A stretch of DNA of 64,000 nt from Methanomassiliicoccus luminyensis B10 (GCF_000308215.1 NZ_CAJE01000012.1:1-64000); one strand, 5' to 3'. Counted from the stretch's first letter, positions 9,718-19,577 are shown. The notes: generated from the sequence alone by a model not told the origin. Program-made: numbers and translations.

Positions 9718-10082
9718 GGACTCCTCAGGGGAGATTAACTATATGTATTATCCCCCATCTCCTTCCCCAAATAATCATTCCATGTGTATCATCAACAGAC
9801 ATCGTGAAGGGCCTGGGAAAATGGTTTTGGATACCTTCATGATGTGGTCGGGGAACACATCGCATAGCCGCGGTGGAGGAGGGCCTGGTGTGCCAAAGGA
9901 GGAAGGTGTGACTGGAGTGGGGGCAACACACGCCGAGCGCACTGTCCGGGGAACGGATGGCTACGAGTTCAGTGAATGATATGATCCTGCTAACAACCTG
10001 CCAAGTAATGGTATGTCAAACAAAGATAATGAATGTGGAAGGACGCGAAGAGATATATATTGCCAGGTAATTCAACTCGGAA
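9718..10082. other. Divergent promoter region between flippase and methyltransferase genes
   Basis: 365 bases without a gene. The left end holds the minus-strand TATA-like element (9741-9753) and the right end a plus-strand TATA box at 10053-10060. The middle has no coding pattern I believe, although short open frames exist. Confidence 0.5.
10053..10060 (+). promoter_or_regulatory. TATA box for a leaderless transcript
   Basis: ATATATAT centred about 27 bases before the ATG at 10083. That spacing places the transcription start on or next to the start codon, a leaderless mRNA as is common in archaea. No ribosome binding site is visible. Confidence 0.55.
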
Positions 10083-10838
10083 ATGAGAGAGTTTGTCAGC
10101 CCAGCAAACGTGTCCATAGAAAATTTCAGGTACAATGGTTACCGGTCTTATGCCGAATATAACTATCTAAAGCCCGGCTTTGCTTCTAAAATCAAGCTTT
10201 GGCATTTTAACATGGCATTGGAGCTCACAGCCCATATCCCGCAAAACGCCACTGTCATTGATTTTGGCTGTTGTGATGGTGCATTTATACCTACTCTGTC
10301 AAAATACTTCCGCCATGTCATAGCCGTAGATACGGATGAAACTATGGTATCTATTGCCAAAAAGGTCGTCGAGGAGATGCACCTTGATAATGTTGAGGTC
10401 CTCTGCAACACCGGGATGACCCTGGCACAGTCTGTTGCCAACATCGGTGGGAAGCACGATGTCGTCTACCTCCTAGAAGTAATCGAACATTGTGGTGAGA
10501 TAGATAGACCCTACCCGTCCAGACTAGAGATGCTACAGGAATTGTCGAAGCTCTCGGACAACATCGTCCTGTCGGTACCGGTCATGGTAGGCATCCCGTT
10601 CCTATTGCAACGGATAGGATTTGAAATATTAAATGTCGACTCCGAGGAGCTATCCTTGAAAGACCTCCTGACCGTTGGCCTCTTCTACAATACTGACGAG
10701 GTTGAGAAGCGCTGGGACCATGGACACGTTGGTTTTGATCATAGGAAGCTTGAGAATGTGATGGATGGCCCCTTTGAAATTGTAAAAAAGAGATCTGGGT
10801 TCTTCCAGAATGTTTACCACATCAAAGCAATTCCGTGA
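10083..10838 (+). CDS. Class I SAM-dependent methyltransferase
   Basis: Seen: motif I VIDFGCCDGAFIPTL near residue 58 (SAM-binding glycine loop), acidic end of strand 2 VIAVDTDETM near 80, and VVYLLEVIEHCGE near 125, which is the motif IV region of UbiG/COQ5-like small-molecule methyltransferases. Length 251 aa. Placed beside a flippase and glycosyltransferases, it most likely methylates a sugar or lipid-linked intermediate, but the substrate is not shown. Base composition is AT-rich compared with the window average, like the glycosyltransferase at 6.9-8.2 kb. Confidence 0.82.
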   Translation: MREFVSPANVSIENFRYNGYRSYAEYNYLKPGFASKIKLWHFNMALELTAHIPQNATVIDFGCCDGAFIPTLSKYFRHVIAVDTDETMVSIAKKVVEEMHLDNVEVLCNTGMTLAQSVANIGGKHDVVYLLEVIEHCGEIDRPYPSRLEMLQELSKLSDNIVLSVPVMVGIPFLLQRIGFEILNVDSEELSLKDLLTVGLFYNTDEVEKRWDHGHVGFDHRKLENVMDGPFEIVKKRSGFFQNVYHIKAIP

Positions 10839-11281
10839 CGCCTCTTTATGTCAGAGGATCAAGGCACATTGACTTGGATGCGAAACAGATCTGAAGGTAA
10901 GGCGTATCCTCCGGAACGCTCGCGGTGCAGCAGCATGAGAGGCTGCAGTGCTGTCAACTTGCCGTCCTAAATGGCACACCGTATCCATGCCTCTGGTGGG
11001 CTCAGCCCATTCGACCGAAAAGAGGACCACGGACAACGTGGTGAGGTCAAGGATGCGGTGGGGCAAGGAGAACGAGGCGGCGCTCATGGACCTTGCGTAC
11101 AACGCCAGGCGAGCGGCGACGCTCGCTGGGAGTAGATGATTTTCATATGGCACCGTGCGACATCCTTATATTTGCTGCCGATGTTCCTCACCGGGACAGG
11201 ATTTGCCTAAATGACGGGGATAATGCCGTTAAGCAGATTGCCTGTCGGTTTCCTGCCTGGAAGCAAGGTGTTGATCTTGCC
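10839..11281. other. Non-coding gap, possibly with a decayed coding fragment
   Basis: Before the membrane protein gene the composition is GC-rich and a 63-aa plus-strand frame (10948-11139, ending MDLAYNARRAATLAGSR) looks half coding-like, but it has no start signal and no family I recognise. It may be a gene remnant. A TATA-like CCTTATATTT at 11164-11173 would start transcription near 11197. Confidence 0.35.
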
Positions 11282-12949
11282 GTGAATGAAAAATCGAAGG
11301 TCGCCGCGATTCTTGTATATACACTCCTTACCGCCTTGATTCTGCATACAAAGTTCCCTGGCGCAGTGGACAATGCGCTTGTTAGTGATTTGGTCACGGT
11401 GTTCCTGTTTTCGGCAGTAATAGCCCTAATCGTTCATCGCTCGCTCAAGATCAACAAGCTCTCCGAGCTGGCAATATTCCTACCAGCTGCATTGGTCATG
11501 GTCTTTCTGATAAGAGCTATCCCGAACATCATCCTGGGCTACCCCCCGCTCGAAGACCCCTACTACCATTATGTCTGCGCGACCAATGTCCTGCAATACG
11601 GCACAATCCAGCCTCACATGTCCTGGTGGTACTATCAGGCGGACATGCAGCTCACTTGGCCGATGATGCACATCCTGACCGCTCAGCTTGTGGAGATGAC
11701 AGGATTGGACGCCATGTTCTTCTTCCGCTTTTTCTCTCCTATAGTGGGGACGGCGTTCTTCCTTGGGTTATTTACATTGGCATATATGTTCACAAGGCAC
11801 TTTGGGATGGCACTCCTGGCCGGCCTGATTGGTTCGATGGGTTCGACGGTGATATTCTATCAATCCGAATATCATCCCCAAGGCCTTGCCTTGGTATTCT
11901 TTGTATTTATCCTCTACGGTTTTCTCAAGACCCGAGAAAGGTACGATGTTCCGTTCATCATCATGTCCTCGCTCTTCATCCTCTCGTTCATACTCACCCA
12001 TCATTTTTCAACCCTCTTCCTTGCCCTGGTATTCTTGGTATTCATAGCGCTCGGGCTGGTAGCCAACAAGATCCCATTGCTGAAGGACATGTTCGGGTTC
12101 CTGTCGAAAGACGTCCGGTTCCTGCTCCCGATATCGATTATCGTGCTGATCTTTTCGATTTACACGAATCCTGACATGGTGGAACTGCTGCTCAACTGGA
12201 CGATTAACCTTAAACCCGTCTCTGGTCTCAGCACCGCGCCGCAGGTGACCACTCCGCTCCTAACAGTCATACTGAACTTTTCTAAATGGATTCCCATTCT
12301 GATAGTCCTACTTACCGTGCCGTTCATCCTCAACGGCAAAGACAAGAACCTCAAGCGGCTGCTGGTCATAGTGACGCTGATCTTCGTCATTGGCGCTCTG
12401 GGGCTGTTCCTCATATTCCTGCCCCTGGATCGTTTGTTGGCCTTTTCCATGCCCATCGTCGCAGTGATATGCTCGATCACCGTGCTCAGGCTGGTCCGCC
12501 CGAAGATATATCCGAGGAAAGTGGCGCTTACGCTCTGCACCATCGCCATCATCTTCGCGATAGTGGCAGGGATGCTCGCGTCTCAGATGCCAGCTTATTT
12601 CTTCAAATCATCAGGGACCGACCCCTACTATTGGTATGGGAACGACCTCCCCGACGCCGTGGACACTGGGATGGCTGGCCAATGGTCGATTGAGAATATA
12701 GAACGAAATAGGACCTACGGTGTTTCTTTCTCAACCTGGTCTATCCCGTTCTACTATGGCAAGAACCCCAATATGAACATCGGAGGGATCGATGATAGGG
12801 ACCATTATGACTATGTGGTGGTGAACAAGAACAATTATTATGACGCCAAGAAATCTCTGAACTCGATTGAGGCTGAGGCGAACAAAATCTATTCGGGCCC
12901 CAATATAGTCTACTACTCATATCCTTCTGCGAGCAGCCAGATATTATAA
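11282..12949 (+). CDS. Large multi-membrane protein, GT-C-type glycosyltransferase-like
   Basis: About a dozen hydrophobic segments followed by a soluble C-terminal tail of roughly 90 residues. Between the early segments lies GYPPLEDPYYHY, an acidic loop motif followed by Tyr and His that resembles the first external loop of GT-C enzymes (Stt3/ArnT/PMT group), where an acidic residue is catalytic. This suggests transfer of a sugar from a polyprenyl-phosphate donor outside the membrane. The frame is open back to 11093 (ATG there and at 11147), but the TATA box at 11164-11173 and the onset of hydrophobic sequence favour the GTG at 11282. Specific activity is unknown. Confidence 0.7.
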   Translation: MNEKSKVAAILVYTLLTALILHTKFPGAVDNALVSDLVTVFLFSAVIALIVHRSLKINKLSELAIFLPAALVMVFLIRAIPNIILGYPPLEDPYYHYVCATNVLQYGTIQPHMSWWYYQADMQLTWPMMHILTAQLVEMTGLDAMFFFRFFSPIVGTAFFLGLFTLAYMFTRHFGMALLAGLIGSMGSTVIFYQSEYHPQGLALVFFVFILYGFLKTRERYDVPFIIMSSLFILSFILTHHFSTLFLALVFLVFIALGLVANKIPLLKDMFGFLSKDVRFLLPISIIVLIFSIYTNPDMVELLLNWTINLKPVSGLSTAPQVTTPLLTVILNFSKWIPILIVLLTVPFILNGKDKNLKRLLVIVTLIFVIGALGLFLIFLPLDRLLAFSMPIVAVICSITVLRLVRPKIYPRKVALTLCTIAIIFAIVAGMLASQMPAYFFKSSGTDPYYWYGNDLPDAVDTGMAGQWSIENIERNRTYGVSFSTWSIPFYYGKNPNMNIGGIDDRDHYDYVVVNKNNYYDAKKSLNSIEAEANKIYSGPNIVYYSYPSASSQIL

Positions 12950-12967
12950 GGTTCCTTCACGGAGCCT
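12949..12967. terminator. Hairpin between convergent genes
   Basis: AGGTTCC-TTCAC-GGAGCCT, a 7-bp stem with one G-U pair. It starts at the stop codon of the membrane protein gene and ends 18 bases short of the convergent beta-helix gene, so it could serve both transcripts. Confidence 0.35.
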
Positions 12968-12984
12968 CCTTTGATTGTGGTGTC

Positions 12985-14364
12985 TTACCTATAGGCCACC
13001 CAATACAGGCTGACCGGCGTTTCGGACGGTTTCGGCAGGCAGACGGCTATCCTGCCCCTGTCCGTCTCTGTCTCATCGACCCAGGCATTGACCGCCCCGC
13101 CTCCGGTTCCGCTGGTCAATATAACCGCGGACGGCTTGGAGCCCAGGGAATGATTGATGTAGGCAATGGTCTGGTTGGCCGGAATGATGAGATGGCCGTG
13201 GTCCTCATTGCCGAACAGCTCCGAAGATAGGCCGGTGACGCCGGGCCTGAGGGGCAGGCACGACGGGTCGAGGTCACGGGCTTCGACCCCCAGCAGATAG
13301 CCCGATTCGGCAATGTAGTAAATCGGCGACCCATATATCCGAGGGTTCTCGATGTTTATCGGACCGGTCATCCAATCTGCGGCTATGGAATGGTTGACCT
13401 TGAATCCTATGAATATGCAGTTCGAGATGGTCCAATATCCGCAGTGCGGCCCCTCTATGGAGATGTCCCTCCGGTGGGAGCTGCCTATGACATTGTTCTC
13501 TTCAAAATACGACTCCAGGAAGTAGACCTGCTGGGCCCACCATCCCTCAGAGGCATCAGACTGGCCCCTGATGCCAGAGTAAAGACAATTCTCGATTATG
13601 CAGCTCCGGAAGGTGACCGTGGTGACCATCCTTAAGATTGCGCCAACTCCGCACCAATCGAACTGGCACGAATCGAAGGTGATGGCAAAGGCATATCCAG
13701 GGTCTCCCAGGAGCACGCCGCCGGTGGCAGCGCTGATTGCCCCGTTCTTCATGAACTTGCACCCATTGAAGTTCAGGGCGGTAGCGTTGCTGAGAACGAC
13801 CCCCCATTCCTTCCAGTCGTAGACCATCACATCGTAGAAGTTCGCGCGGTTCAGGAAATCGACCTTGATGCCAATGTTGCCCTTGTTGTCACCGTCCAGC
13901 ATGATGGACCGCATTCCGAAGCCCCACTCTCCCATTGAATAGACATTGAACATGGTAATGTTATTCACCGCGCGAAGGATGGTACCAGTATCTATGTTGG
14001 AGTAGCCTTCTCCTTGAATGACACAGCGGCTCGTTATATTGACCTGCGCGGTCATGAGGTATATCCCTGGCTTGACGTGGATCAGTCCTCCGGTGCTTTT
14101 TACCTGGTCCACCACTCTCTGGAATACAAAGGATGAATTGTCGCTCCTGAAATCTATCGCTCCGCTGGTCCCGTTCCTGGCCACCGTGGAGCTGCCTTCC
14201 TTGAATATGATGTACGATGAGGACAGTTCGGAGGGATCTGCACCACTGTCCTGTGAAGCCCCGTATACTACGGATATTAACGCAGATGCTATTATGATCG
14301 CGCTGAGCGCCACGCTCAGGACGATAGTGGTTCTGGAAACCCCTTTAATCCCCATCTCCCCCAC
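12985..14364 (-). CDS. Secreted right-handed parallel beta-helix protein (pectate-lyase-like fold)
   Basis: A hydrophobic N-terminal segment at about residues 10-35 (TIVLSVALSAIIIASALIS) acts as signal peptide or anchor. Then a pectate-lyase-superfamily entry follows (FQRVVDQVKSTGGLIHVKPGIY near 85-105) and repeated strands such as FDSCQFDWCG, FRSCIIENCLYSG and ISNCIFIGF, each with the Asn/Cys ladder of beta-helix coils. Such proteins bind, cleave or modify polysaccharides at the cell surface. No catalytic triad can be assigned by eye. It is convergent with the preceding GT-C-like gene and lies inside the glycan island, so a role in surface glycan processing or adhesion is likely. Confidence 0.75.
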   Translation of the reverse strand: MGEMGIKGVSRTTIVLSVALSAIIIASALISVVYGASQDSGADPSELSSSYIIFKEGSSTVARNGTSGAIDFRSDNSSFVFQRVVDQVKSTGGLIHVKPGIYLMTAQVNITSRCVIQGEGYSNIDTGTILRAVNNITMFNVYSMGEWGFGMRSIMLDGDNKGNIGIKVDFLNRANFYDVMVYDWKEWGVVLSNATALNFNGCKFMKNGAISAATGGVLLGDPGYAFAITFDSCQFDWCGVGAILRMVTTVTFRSCIIENCLYSGIRGQSDASEGWWAQQVYFLESYFEENNVIGSSHRRDISIEGPHCGYWTISNCIFIGFKVNHSIAADWMTGPINIENPRIYGSPIYYIAESGYLLGVEARDLDPSCLPLRPGVTGLSSELFGNEDHGHLIIPANQTIAYINHSLGSKPSAVILTSGTGGGAVNAWVDETETDRGRIAVCLPKPSETPVSLYWVAYR

Positions 14365-14669
14365 CCAAGCAAAGAACTCAAATGAGTTTCTAGGAGGTAG
14401 TACATGAAGGTTGGCAAGATGACAGCGGGCTTACAGCCCATGTAGCTCAGAGGCAGTTGATTATCGAGAATGCATGAACTGCCCGCAGAGGGTCATCAAT
14501 CGGAGATTATACTTCGAATACAGAACTGAAATCAAGAATTGCACCAGCGGCGAATGATGACACTCGACATTACTGTATAAATATATTATCCGATGATATG
14601 TCGCCTCTCCACTGCAGATGGAGTATAAAAAGGCTCAGATGGAATTGATACATACCGTAAAATATCGGA
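14365..14669. other. Promoter region between the beta-helix and the second membrane protein genes
   Basis: No gene. Two AT-rich elements stand out: TATAAATATATTATC at 14574-14590 and GTATAAAA at 14623-14630. A stretch at 14439-14500 begins like a tRNA (GCCCATGTAGCTCAGAGGCAG) but lacks a matching D-stem and T-arm. It contains the 7-bp inverted repeat GGCAGTT...AACTGCC. Confidence 0.45.
14623..14632 (+). promoter_or_regulatory. TATA box for the 756-aa membrane protein gene
   Basis: GTATAAAAAG followed about 38 bases later by the ATG at 14670. A start near 14657 would leave a leader of about a dozen bases. Confidence 0.5.
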
Positions 14670-16940
14670 ATGACATCCATAGGGCCAAACCAACCGGACC
14701 GACGAAGGTGTCGTGAGTTGACATCATACTCTCGGCCGCCCAAGGCTTTGGAGGGAAAGCGTACGCCCGACCATAAAAACTTAAGCCGTTTTAAGGTCAA
14801 CGCCAAACTCCTGTTAATGGTGGCTGTGGCCATACTTGCCCTCATCGGTTCGATGTTTCTATCGAGCCTAATCCCTGGGCTATTTTGGGTTCGTACGGTG
14901 ACAGCTACACTATTTATCCTATTTGTGCCAGGCTTCCTGGCCTTGAAGGTACTGGGCATCCGATTGAAGAGCTTCGCTGAATCGACCCTAATGGCGCTTG
15001 GGCTTAGCATATCCATAGTGATGCTTCTTGGTGTAGGCGCCAACATCCTCCTCCCCTATGTGGGCATACGCGACCCATTGAGCCTAGTCCCAATGACGAC
15101 CATTTTCGTCGTCATGACCACTTTCTTGGCAGTGGCCGCCTCGCTCAAGAACGGTGACGTGTCATTCCGTCTTCCCCTGTCCCTCCTCCGCTTCCGTCCC
15201 TATCATCTTTTCCTTGCGTTGATCCCCCTCGTAACGCTCTTGGGAGTGGTGGTCCAGAACTCCTTCTCTTCAAACATCGTCCTGGCGGTCTCGATACTGA
15301 TGATATGCTCTATCGTAGTGCTTGTTGCCATGGGCAAGGTACCGAGGGAAGCGTATCCGATGACCATTTTTCTTATGGGCATATCCCTGCTCCTCCATAC
15401 CTCCCTCATTTCTGATTTCCTGTGGGGGTGGGATATACATCTGGAGTATTACGCCGCCACATCCGTCATCGACGCCTCGTACTGGAACCCCGTTCCGACG
15501 GACGAGATGCCCCAGGGGCTCCGAAACATATTCTCTATGCTCAGCATCGTGATCCTGGGACCGGTCGTCTCCATACTGGGCGGTGCGGGCATGGACGTGG
15601 TGCTCCGAGTCGTCTATCCATTCATCTTTTCCTTCGTGCCGGTGGGCCTGTACATCCTGTTCAAGAAGCAAACTAATGAGGAGATGGCCCTCCTTTCATC
15701 GTTCTTCGTGATATCAATGTTCACGTTCTTCACCGAGCTGCCGCAGATCGCTCGCCAGGAGATCGCTGAACTCTTTGTCGTCCTGCTGCTGTTGCTGCTC
15801 GTTGATAACGAGATAGCAATATCTCAGAAGAAAGCGCTGTTCGTCATCTTTGCGTTCTCCCTTGTCGTTTCCCACTACGGCACCTACTACTTCATCATCA
15901 CGATTCTGCTGATCGGATATGTGCTGGGGAAATTGTTCGATTGGTGGAGAGCTGTCAGAAAGCACGAAGCGGCCCCCGTTCCCCGGCTGGATGAAGGATC
16001 CACCAGTAATGCCTTCAACCTGACCTTGGTGCCCCTCCTGCTGATTATCTCCTTGTCGGTATTGTGGTATGCTCTTGCATCTGGTTCATCCCCGCTCCTT
16101 ACGATCATTGATGTCCTTGACAGAATGGGGGATTATATCCTGGGCGGCATCTTCGCAGGGAGCATCATCGAGACCATCGGCATGATCAGTGCAGGCTCCG
16201 GTACTCTGTTGGATATGATATGGAATGTGGTGCAGGTTGCACTCATAGTCGCTATCATCGTAGGGATTTACCTCCTCCTGAAGAAAAGAAATGCGGCCAG
16301 CCATGCCATCGCCTCGATCAACTTGGCTGCTCTAGGGGTCCTTGCGGTGTGCCTGGCCGTGCCACCTCTCGCCGCCGCTCTCAACGTTTCTCGAATATTC
16401 CACCTGGCGCTGCTGTTCCTGGCGCCGTCCCTGGTCCTTGGAGTGGTAGCTGCTCTGGGGATGCTGTCCCGAATCTCCAGGTCCATGGGCTCTTTGAGCC
16501 GCCATTCGTTGAAGATAGTCTCCGCGATAGTAATATTGTCTCTGGCATACAACAGTGGTCTGATGCATGTGGCCATCGGTGCGGAGTCCACCTCCTTTGC
16601 CCTCGATGAGGACCACGACTTTCCGCGTTTCACCACCGCTGAGGTGATGGGGGTAAAATGGACCGTATCGAATGGACCCCAATGGGTCATGGCCGACGAG
16701 TATAGGAGATTGCTGTTCTTTAGCTTCGAGACCACCGCTCCGATGATTCCCCCGCCCTCCAGGGATCTCACATATGTCAATTCATTGTTCTATTTCGGAA
16801 AATATAATCTGGACAACCGTGAGATTCTCATCAAGTACGACCATGTCTCTTGGGAAGATAGCGGAATGCTCGCGATGGAACATGAATCGTCCAAGATATA
16901 TTCCAACCCCTTCTCTGAAGCATGGTACTTCAAGGGATGA
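14670..16940 (+). CDS. Large archaeal multi-membrane protein (GT-C-like; possibly DUF2206 type)
   Basis: 756 aa with an N-terminal soluble stretch of about 45 residues, then around 14-16 hydrophobic segments, and a C-terminal soluble tail of about 130 residues. The loop WGWDIHLEYYAATSVI near residue 250 has the acidic-plus-His/Tyr character of GT-C first loops and parallels GYPPLEDPYYHY in the other large membrane protein of this cluster. The family call (predicted archaeal membrane proteins near glycan genes) comes from memory of such layouts, not a search. The ATG at 14670 agrees with the TATA box; the next good start would be inside the first hydrophobic segment. Confidence 0.65.
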   Translation: MTSIGPNQPDRRRCRELTSYSRPPKALEGKRTPDHKNLSRFKVNAKLLLMVAVAILALIGSMFLSSLIPGLFWVRTVTATLFILFVPGFLALKVLGIRLKSFAESTLMALGLSISIVMLLGVGANILLPYVGIRDPLSLVPMTTIFVVMTTFLAVAASLKNGDVSFRLPLSLLRFRPYHLFLALIPLVTLLGVVVQNSFSSNIVLAVSILMICSIVVLVAMGKVPREAYPMTIFLMGISLLLHTSLISDFLWGWDIHLEYYAATSVIDASYWNPVPTDEMPQGLRNIFSMLSIVILGPVVSILGGAGMDVVLRVVYPFIFSFVPVGLYILFKKQTNEEMALLSSFFVISMFTFFTELPQIARQEIAELFVVLLLLLLVDNEIAISQKKALFVIFAFSLVVSHYGTYYFIITILLIGYVLGKLFDWWRAVRKHEAAPVPRLDEGSTSNAFNLTLVPLLLIISLSVLWYALASGSSPLLTIIDVLDRMGDYILGGIFAGSIIETIGMISAGSGTLLDMIWNVVQVALIVAIIVGIYLLLKKRNAASHAIASINLAALGVLAVCLAVPPLAAALNVSRIFHLALLFLAPSLVLGVVAALGMLSRISRSMGSLSRHSLKIVSAIVILSLAYNSGLMHVAIGAESTSFALDEDHDFPRFTTAEVMGVKWTVSNGPQWVMADEYRRLLFFSFETTAPMIPPPSRDLTYVNSLFYFGKYNLDNREILIKYDHVSWEDSGMLAMEHESSKIYSNPFSEAWYFKG

Positions 16941-17099
16941 CCCGGGATGGGGGAACGATTGTTCATGCGTCCGGCGATCGGGTACATGTGCCGCATTAGA
17001 TGATGATCGGTCCTCTTCATCGTGAATGATCGTCAGGAGGTCCGACGTCCGAGGCAAAGTTATCTGTTCTAGTAGCACGTGCCCCAATCCGGCTAAACG

Positions 17100-19574
17100 A
17101 TGGTCGAGGAAGGAATGAACGGTCAGGGCGCGATGTCGAGCGTGCCGGGCGTCCCGGGGCTGGAGCCCGGGCCGATATGGACCCTCGTAGATGAGGGGCT
17201 GCGGCGCACCAATCTGTACGTGTTCATCTTCGACCGAAGCAAGCGCTTCCTGTACGTGAGCCCGTCCGCGGCCAGGGAGCTGGGCCGGCCCCCCGGGTCC
17301 TTTCAGGGGAGGACCGGGCGCGAGATCAACTTGGAAGGGGACGTCGCCGCGGCCTTCGAGGCCCTGGTCGATCTCGTTATCGCATCAGAGGCCACTCTCC
17401 ACGGCGAGAGGACGGTCCAGCGCAACGGGTCCCCCCGCATCTACGAGTACGACGCCTTCCGGCTGTTCGGGGGCGGCGAGGACGCCTCCGCCATCATGGT
17501 GTTCCTTACCGACCGCACCAGGGAGAAGCGCCAGCAGGCCTTCATCGAGGGACTCAACCGCATCAACCAGGAGATAAGCAGGCTCCAGGACCCCGAATCC
17601 ATAATGTCCAGGGTGGCGGACATCGCCGGGGACAGCATGGGCGGCGATCCCATGGGCATTGTCCTGCGCGAGGGGGGAGCATGGACGGTCCGGTACATTT
17701 ACGCCCTCCCGGCAGAGGACGTAGGCTACCGCTTTCGATGGATCGGCGGCCTCCTGGACCGCTCCCTGCACACCGGCGAGCCGCTGGTGATGGACGATGT
17801 GAGGGATTTCCCCGAAATGAACAACGAGGACGTGGAACGCCGGGAGATCCGCTCCCTGGTCTCCTTCCCCTTCAGGGTATTCGGCAAGCTGGAAGGCGCC
17901 CTCTTGTTCTTCCGCCCCAAGGCGGTCCGTCCGTACGAGGCCCTGGAGATCGATTTCGGCCGCAGGCTCGCCGCGTCCGTGGCAGTGGCCCTCGGCAACT
18001 CCATGATGTACCTCGAGGTCAAGAGGTCGGAGGAGGAGAAAGCCGTCCTCCTGGAGCAGATCGGCAGCGAGAAGGAGCTGCTGCATGCGATGATGGAAGG
18101 CGCCGGGACCCCCATGGCCCTCATCGACGCCGCGAGCGACCCCCGATTGGTGGCATGCAACGCCGCCTACCGCGCCGCTGTCTCGACCCCTGCCGGCGTC
18201 GCCTCCCCAGAAGGACGGCTCATGCGCGACCTGCTGCCCGCCGATGAGTTCGAGGCCGGCCTCAAGATGCACCAGGAGGTCATGCGCGCCCGCCGGCCAT
18301 GTACCGTGGAGCACCAGCGGACGGGACCCCAGGGCGCCAAAGAACATTTCCTGGTGTCCATGGTGCCGCTCTGCGGCAAGATGGGCCCGCGAGCATTGCT
18401 GACGGCCACCAACATCACCCAGACCGTAAAGGACAAGGTCCGAATAGAAGATCTGGCCATAAAGGCGGACGAGGAGCGAAAGCGCCTCCGGGCCATCATC
18501 AACAACCTGCCGGTGGGGGTCATCATCGTCGACGCCGACGGGAAAGTGATCGAATCGAACGAGGTCCGCGACCGCATCTGGGGCGGGCCGACCAACATCA
18601 GGAGGATACCGAACGACCTAAAGAACCTCCGGGGGCGGTGGGCGGACACCGGCATCAAGCTCGCCGAGGAGGATTGGCCCCTCTATCGCTCTTTCAAGTA
18701 CAACGAGAAGGTGCTCGGCGCCGCGGTGGACGTCCTTCGACAGGACGGTTCCCGGGGGACGGTGCTGAACTCATCGTCCCCCATACGCAACGAGGCAGGC
18801 CAGCGCATAGGGGCGATGGGGGTCTCCCTGGACATCACCGCGCAGAGGCGGATGGAGCACGAGGCGGTCGAGGCCAAGGAGAGGGCCGAACTGTACCTCG
18901 ACCTGCTGACGCACGATATCAGCAACCTCAATATCGTCACGTCGAGCACCATCCAGCTGGCCATGGCCAAGGAGGATGCCCAGAAACTCAGGGACGGCCT
19001 CGAACGGGCGCTCGAGTCCCTCGGCGAGAGCAATATGCTCATCGACAACGTGAGAAAGCTGCAGATGATCGAGTCAAGAGAACTTTCCAGGACCCTGGTC
19101 GACCTCGGCTGGGTGCTGGAGGACATCGTGGAGGACCAGAAGGGGCCGGCCGGCAGCGTGCGCATCAACTACCGGCCGCAGCTTCGCCGGTTCGTGCTGG
19201 CCACCGATCTCATCAAGGACGTGTTCACGAACATCATCGGCAATGCCGTCAGGCACTCCGGCGGCTCCGTCACCATAGACATCGCTTTGAGCAAAGCGTT
19301 CGAGGGCGGGCAGGAGATGTACAAGGTCGTGGTGGAGGACGACGGTCCCGGCATACCCGACGCCGACAAGAGCAAGGTGTTCCTGCGCAAGTTCCGCGGC
19401 TCCAGGACCGGAGGCACCGGCCTCGGGCTCTACCTGGTCAAGCGGCTGGTGGAGGACTGCGGCGGCAGAGTATGGGTGGAGGACCGTGTGTCCGGCGACC
19501 ACGCCAAGGGATCGAGGTTCGTGGTCATGCTGCCGGCGGTGAGCGGCCCGTGCCTCAGCGGTCCGCAAGTGTGA
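17100..19574 (+). CDS. Cytosolic multi-PAS/GAF sensor histidine kinase
   Basis: 824 aa without membrane segments, so it senses an internal signal. Domains in order: PAS (about 25-140), GAF (about 155-305), PAS (about 325-445), PAS (about 460-585), a HisKA-type dimerisation region with LLTHDISNLN (His near 602), and a HATPase domain with N-box NIIGNAVRHS near 710, G1 box DDGPGIPD near 745 and G2 box GTGLGLYL near 775. The HDI(S/N)N variant is typical of archaeal kinases. No receiver domain or response regulator is nearby. The gene is very GC-rich and read alone, converging on the GT2 gene that ends at 19578. Signal and partner are unknown. Confidence 0.9.
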   Translation: MVEEGMNGQGAMSSVPGVPGLEPGPIWTLVDEGLRRTNLYVFIFDRSKRFLYVSPSAARELGRPPGSFQGRTGREINLEGDVAAAFEALVDLVIASEATLHGERTVQRNGSPRIYEYDAFRLFGGGEDASAIMVFLTDRTREKRQQAFIEGLNRINQEISRLQDPESIMSRVADIAGDSMGGDPMGIVLREGGAWTVRYIYALPAEDVGYRFRWIGGLLDRSLHTGEPLVMDDVRDFPEMNNEDVERREIRSLVSFPFRVFGKLEGALLFFRPKAVRPYEALEIDFGRRLAASVAVALGNSMMYLEVKRSEEEKAVLLEQIGSEKELLHAMMEGAGTPMALIDAASDPRLVACNAAYRAAVSTPAGVASPEGRLMRDLLPADEFEAGLKMHQEVMRARRPCTVEHQRTGPQGAKEHFLVSMVPLCGKMGPRALLTATNITQTVKDKVRIEDLAIKADEERKRLRAIINNLPVGVIIVDADGKVIESNEVRDRIWGGPTNIRRIPNDLKNLRGRWADTGIKLAEEDWPLYRSFKYNEKVLGAAVDVLRQDGSRGTVLNSSSPIRNEAGQRIGAMGVSLDITAQRRMEHEAVEAKERAELYLDLLTHDISNLNIVTSSTIQLAMAKEDAQKLRDGLERALESLGESNMLIDNVRKLQMIESRELSRTLVDLGWVLEDIVEDQKGPAGSVRINYRPQLRRFVLATDLIKDVFTNIIGNAVRHSGGSVTIDIALSKAFEGGQEMYKVVVEDDGPGIPDADKSKVFLRKFRGSRTGGTGLGLYLVKRLVEDCGGRVWVEDRVSGDHAKGSRFVVMLPAVSGPCLSGPQV

Positions 19575-19577
19575 AGC

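Noticed and set aside
14439-14505. tRNA-like start GCCCATGTAGCTCAGAGGCAG
   Set aside because: The D-stem has no matching 3' half, there is no anticodon stem of the right size and no T-loop (TTCRANNC), so at most it is a decayed fragment or chance similarity.
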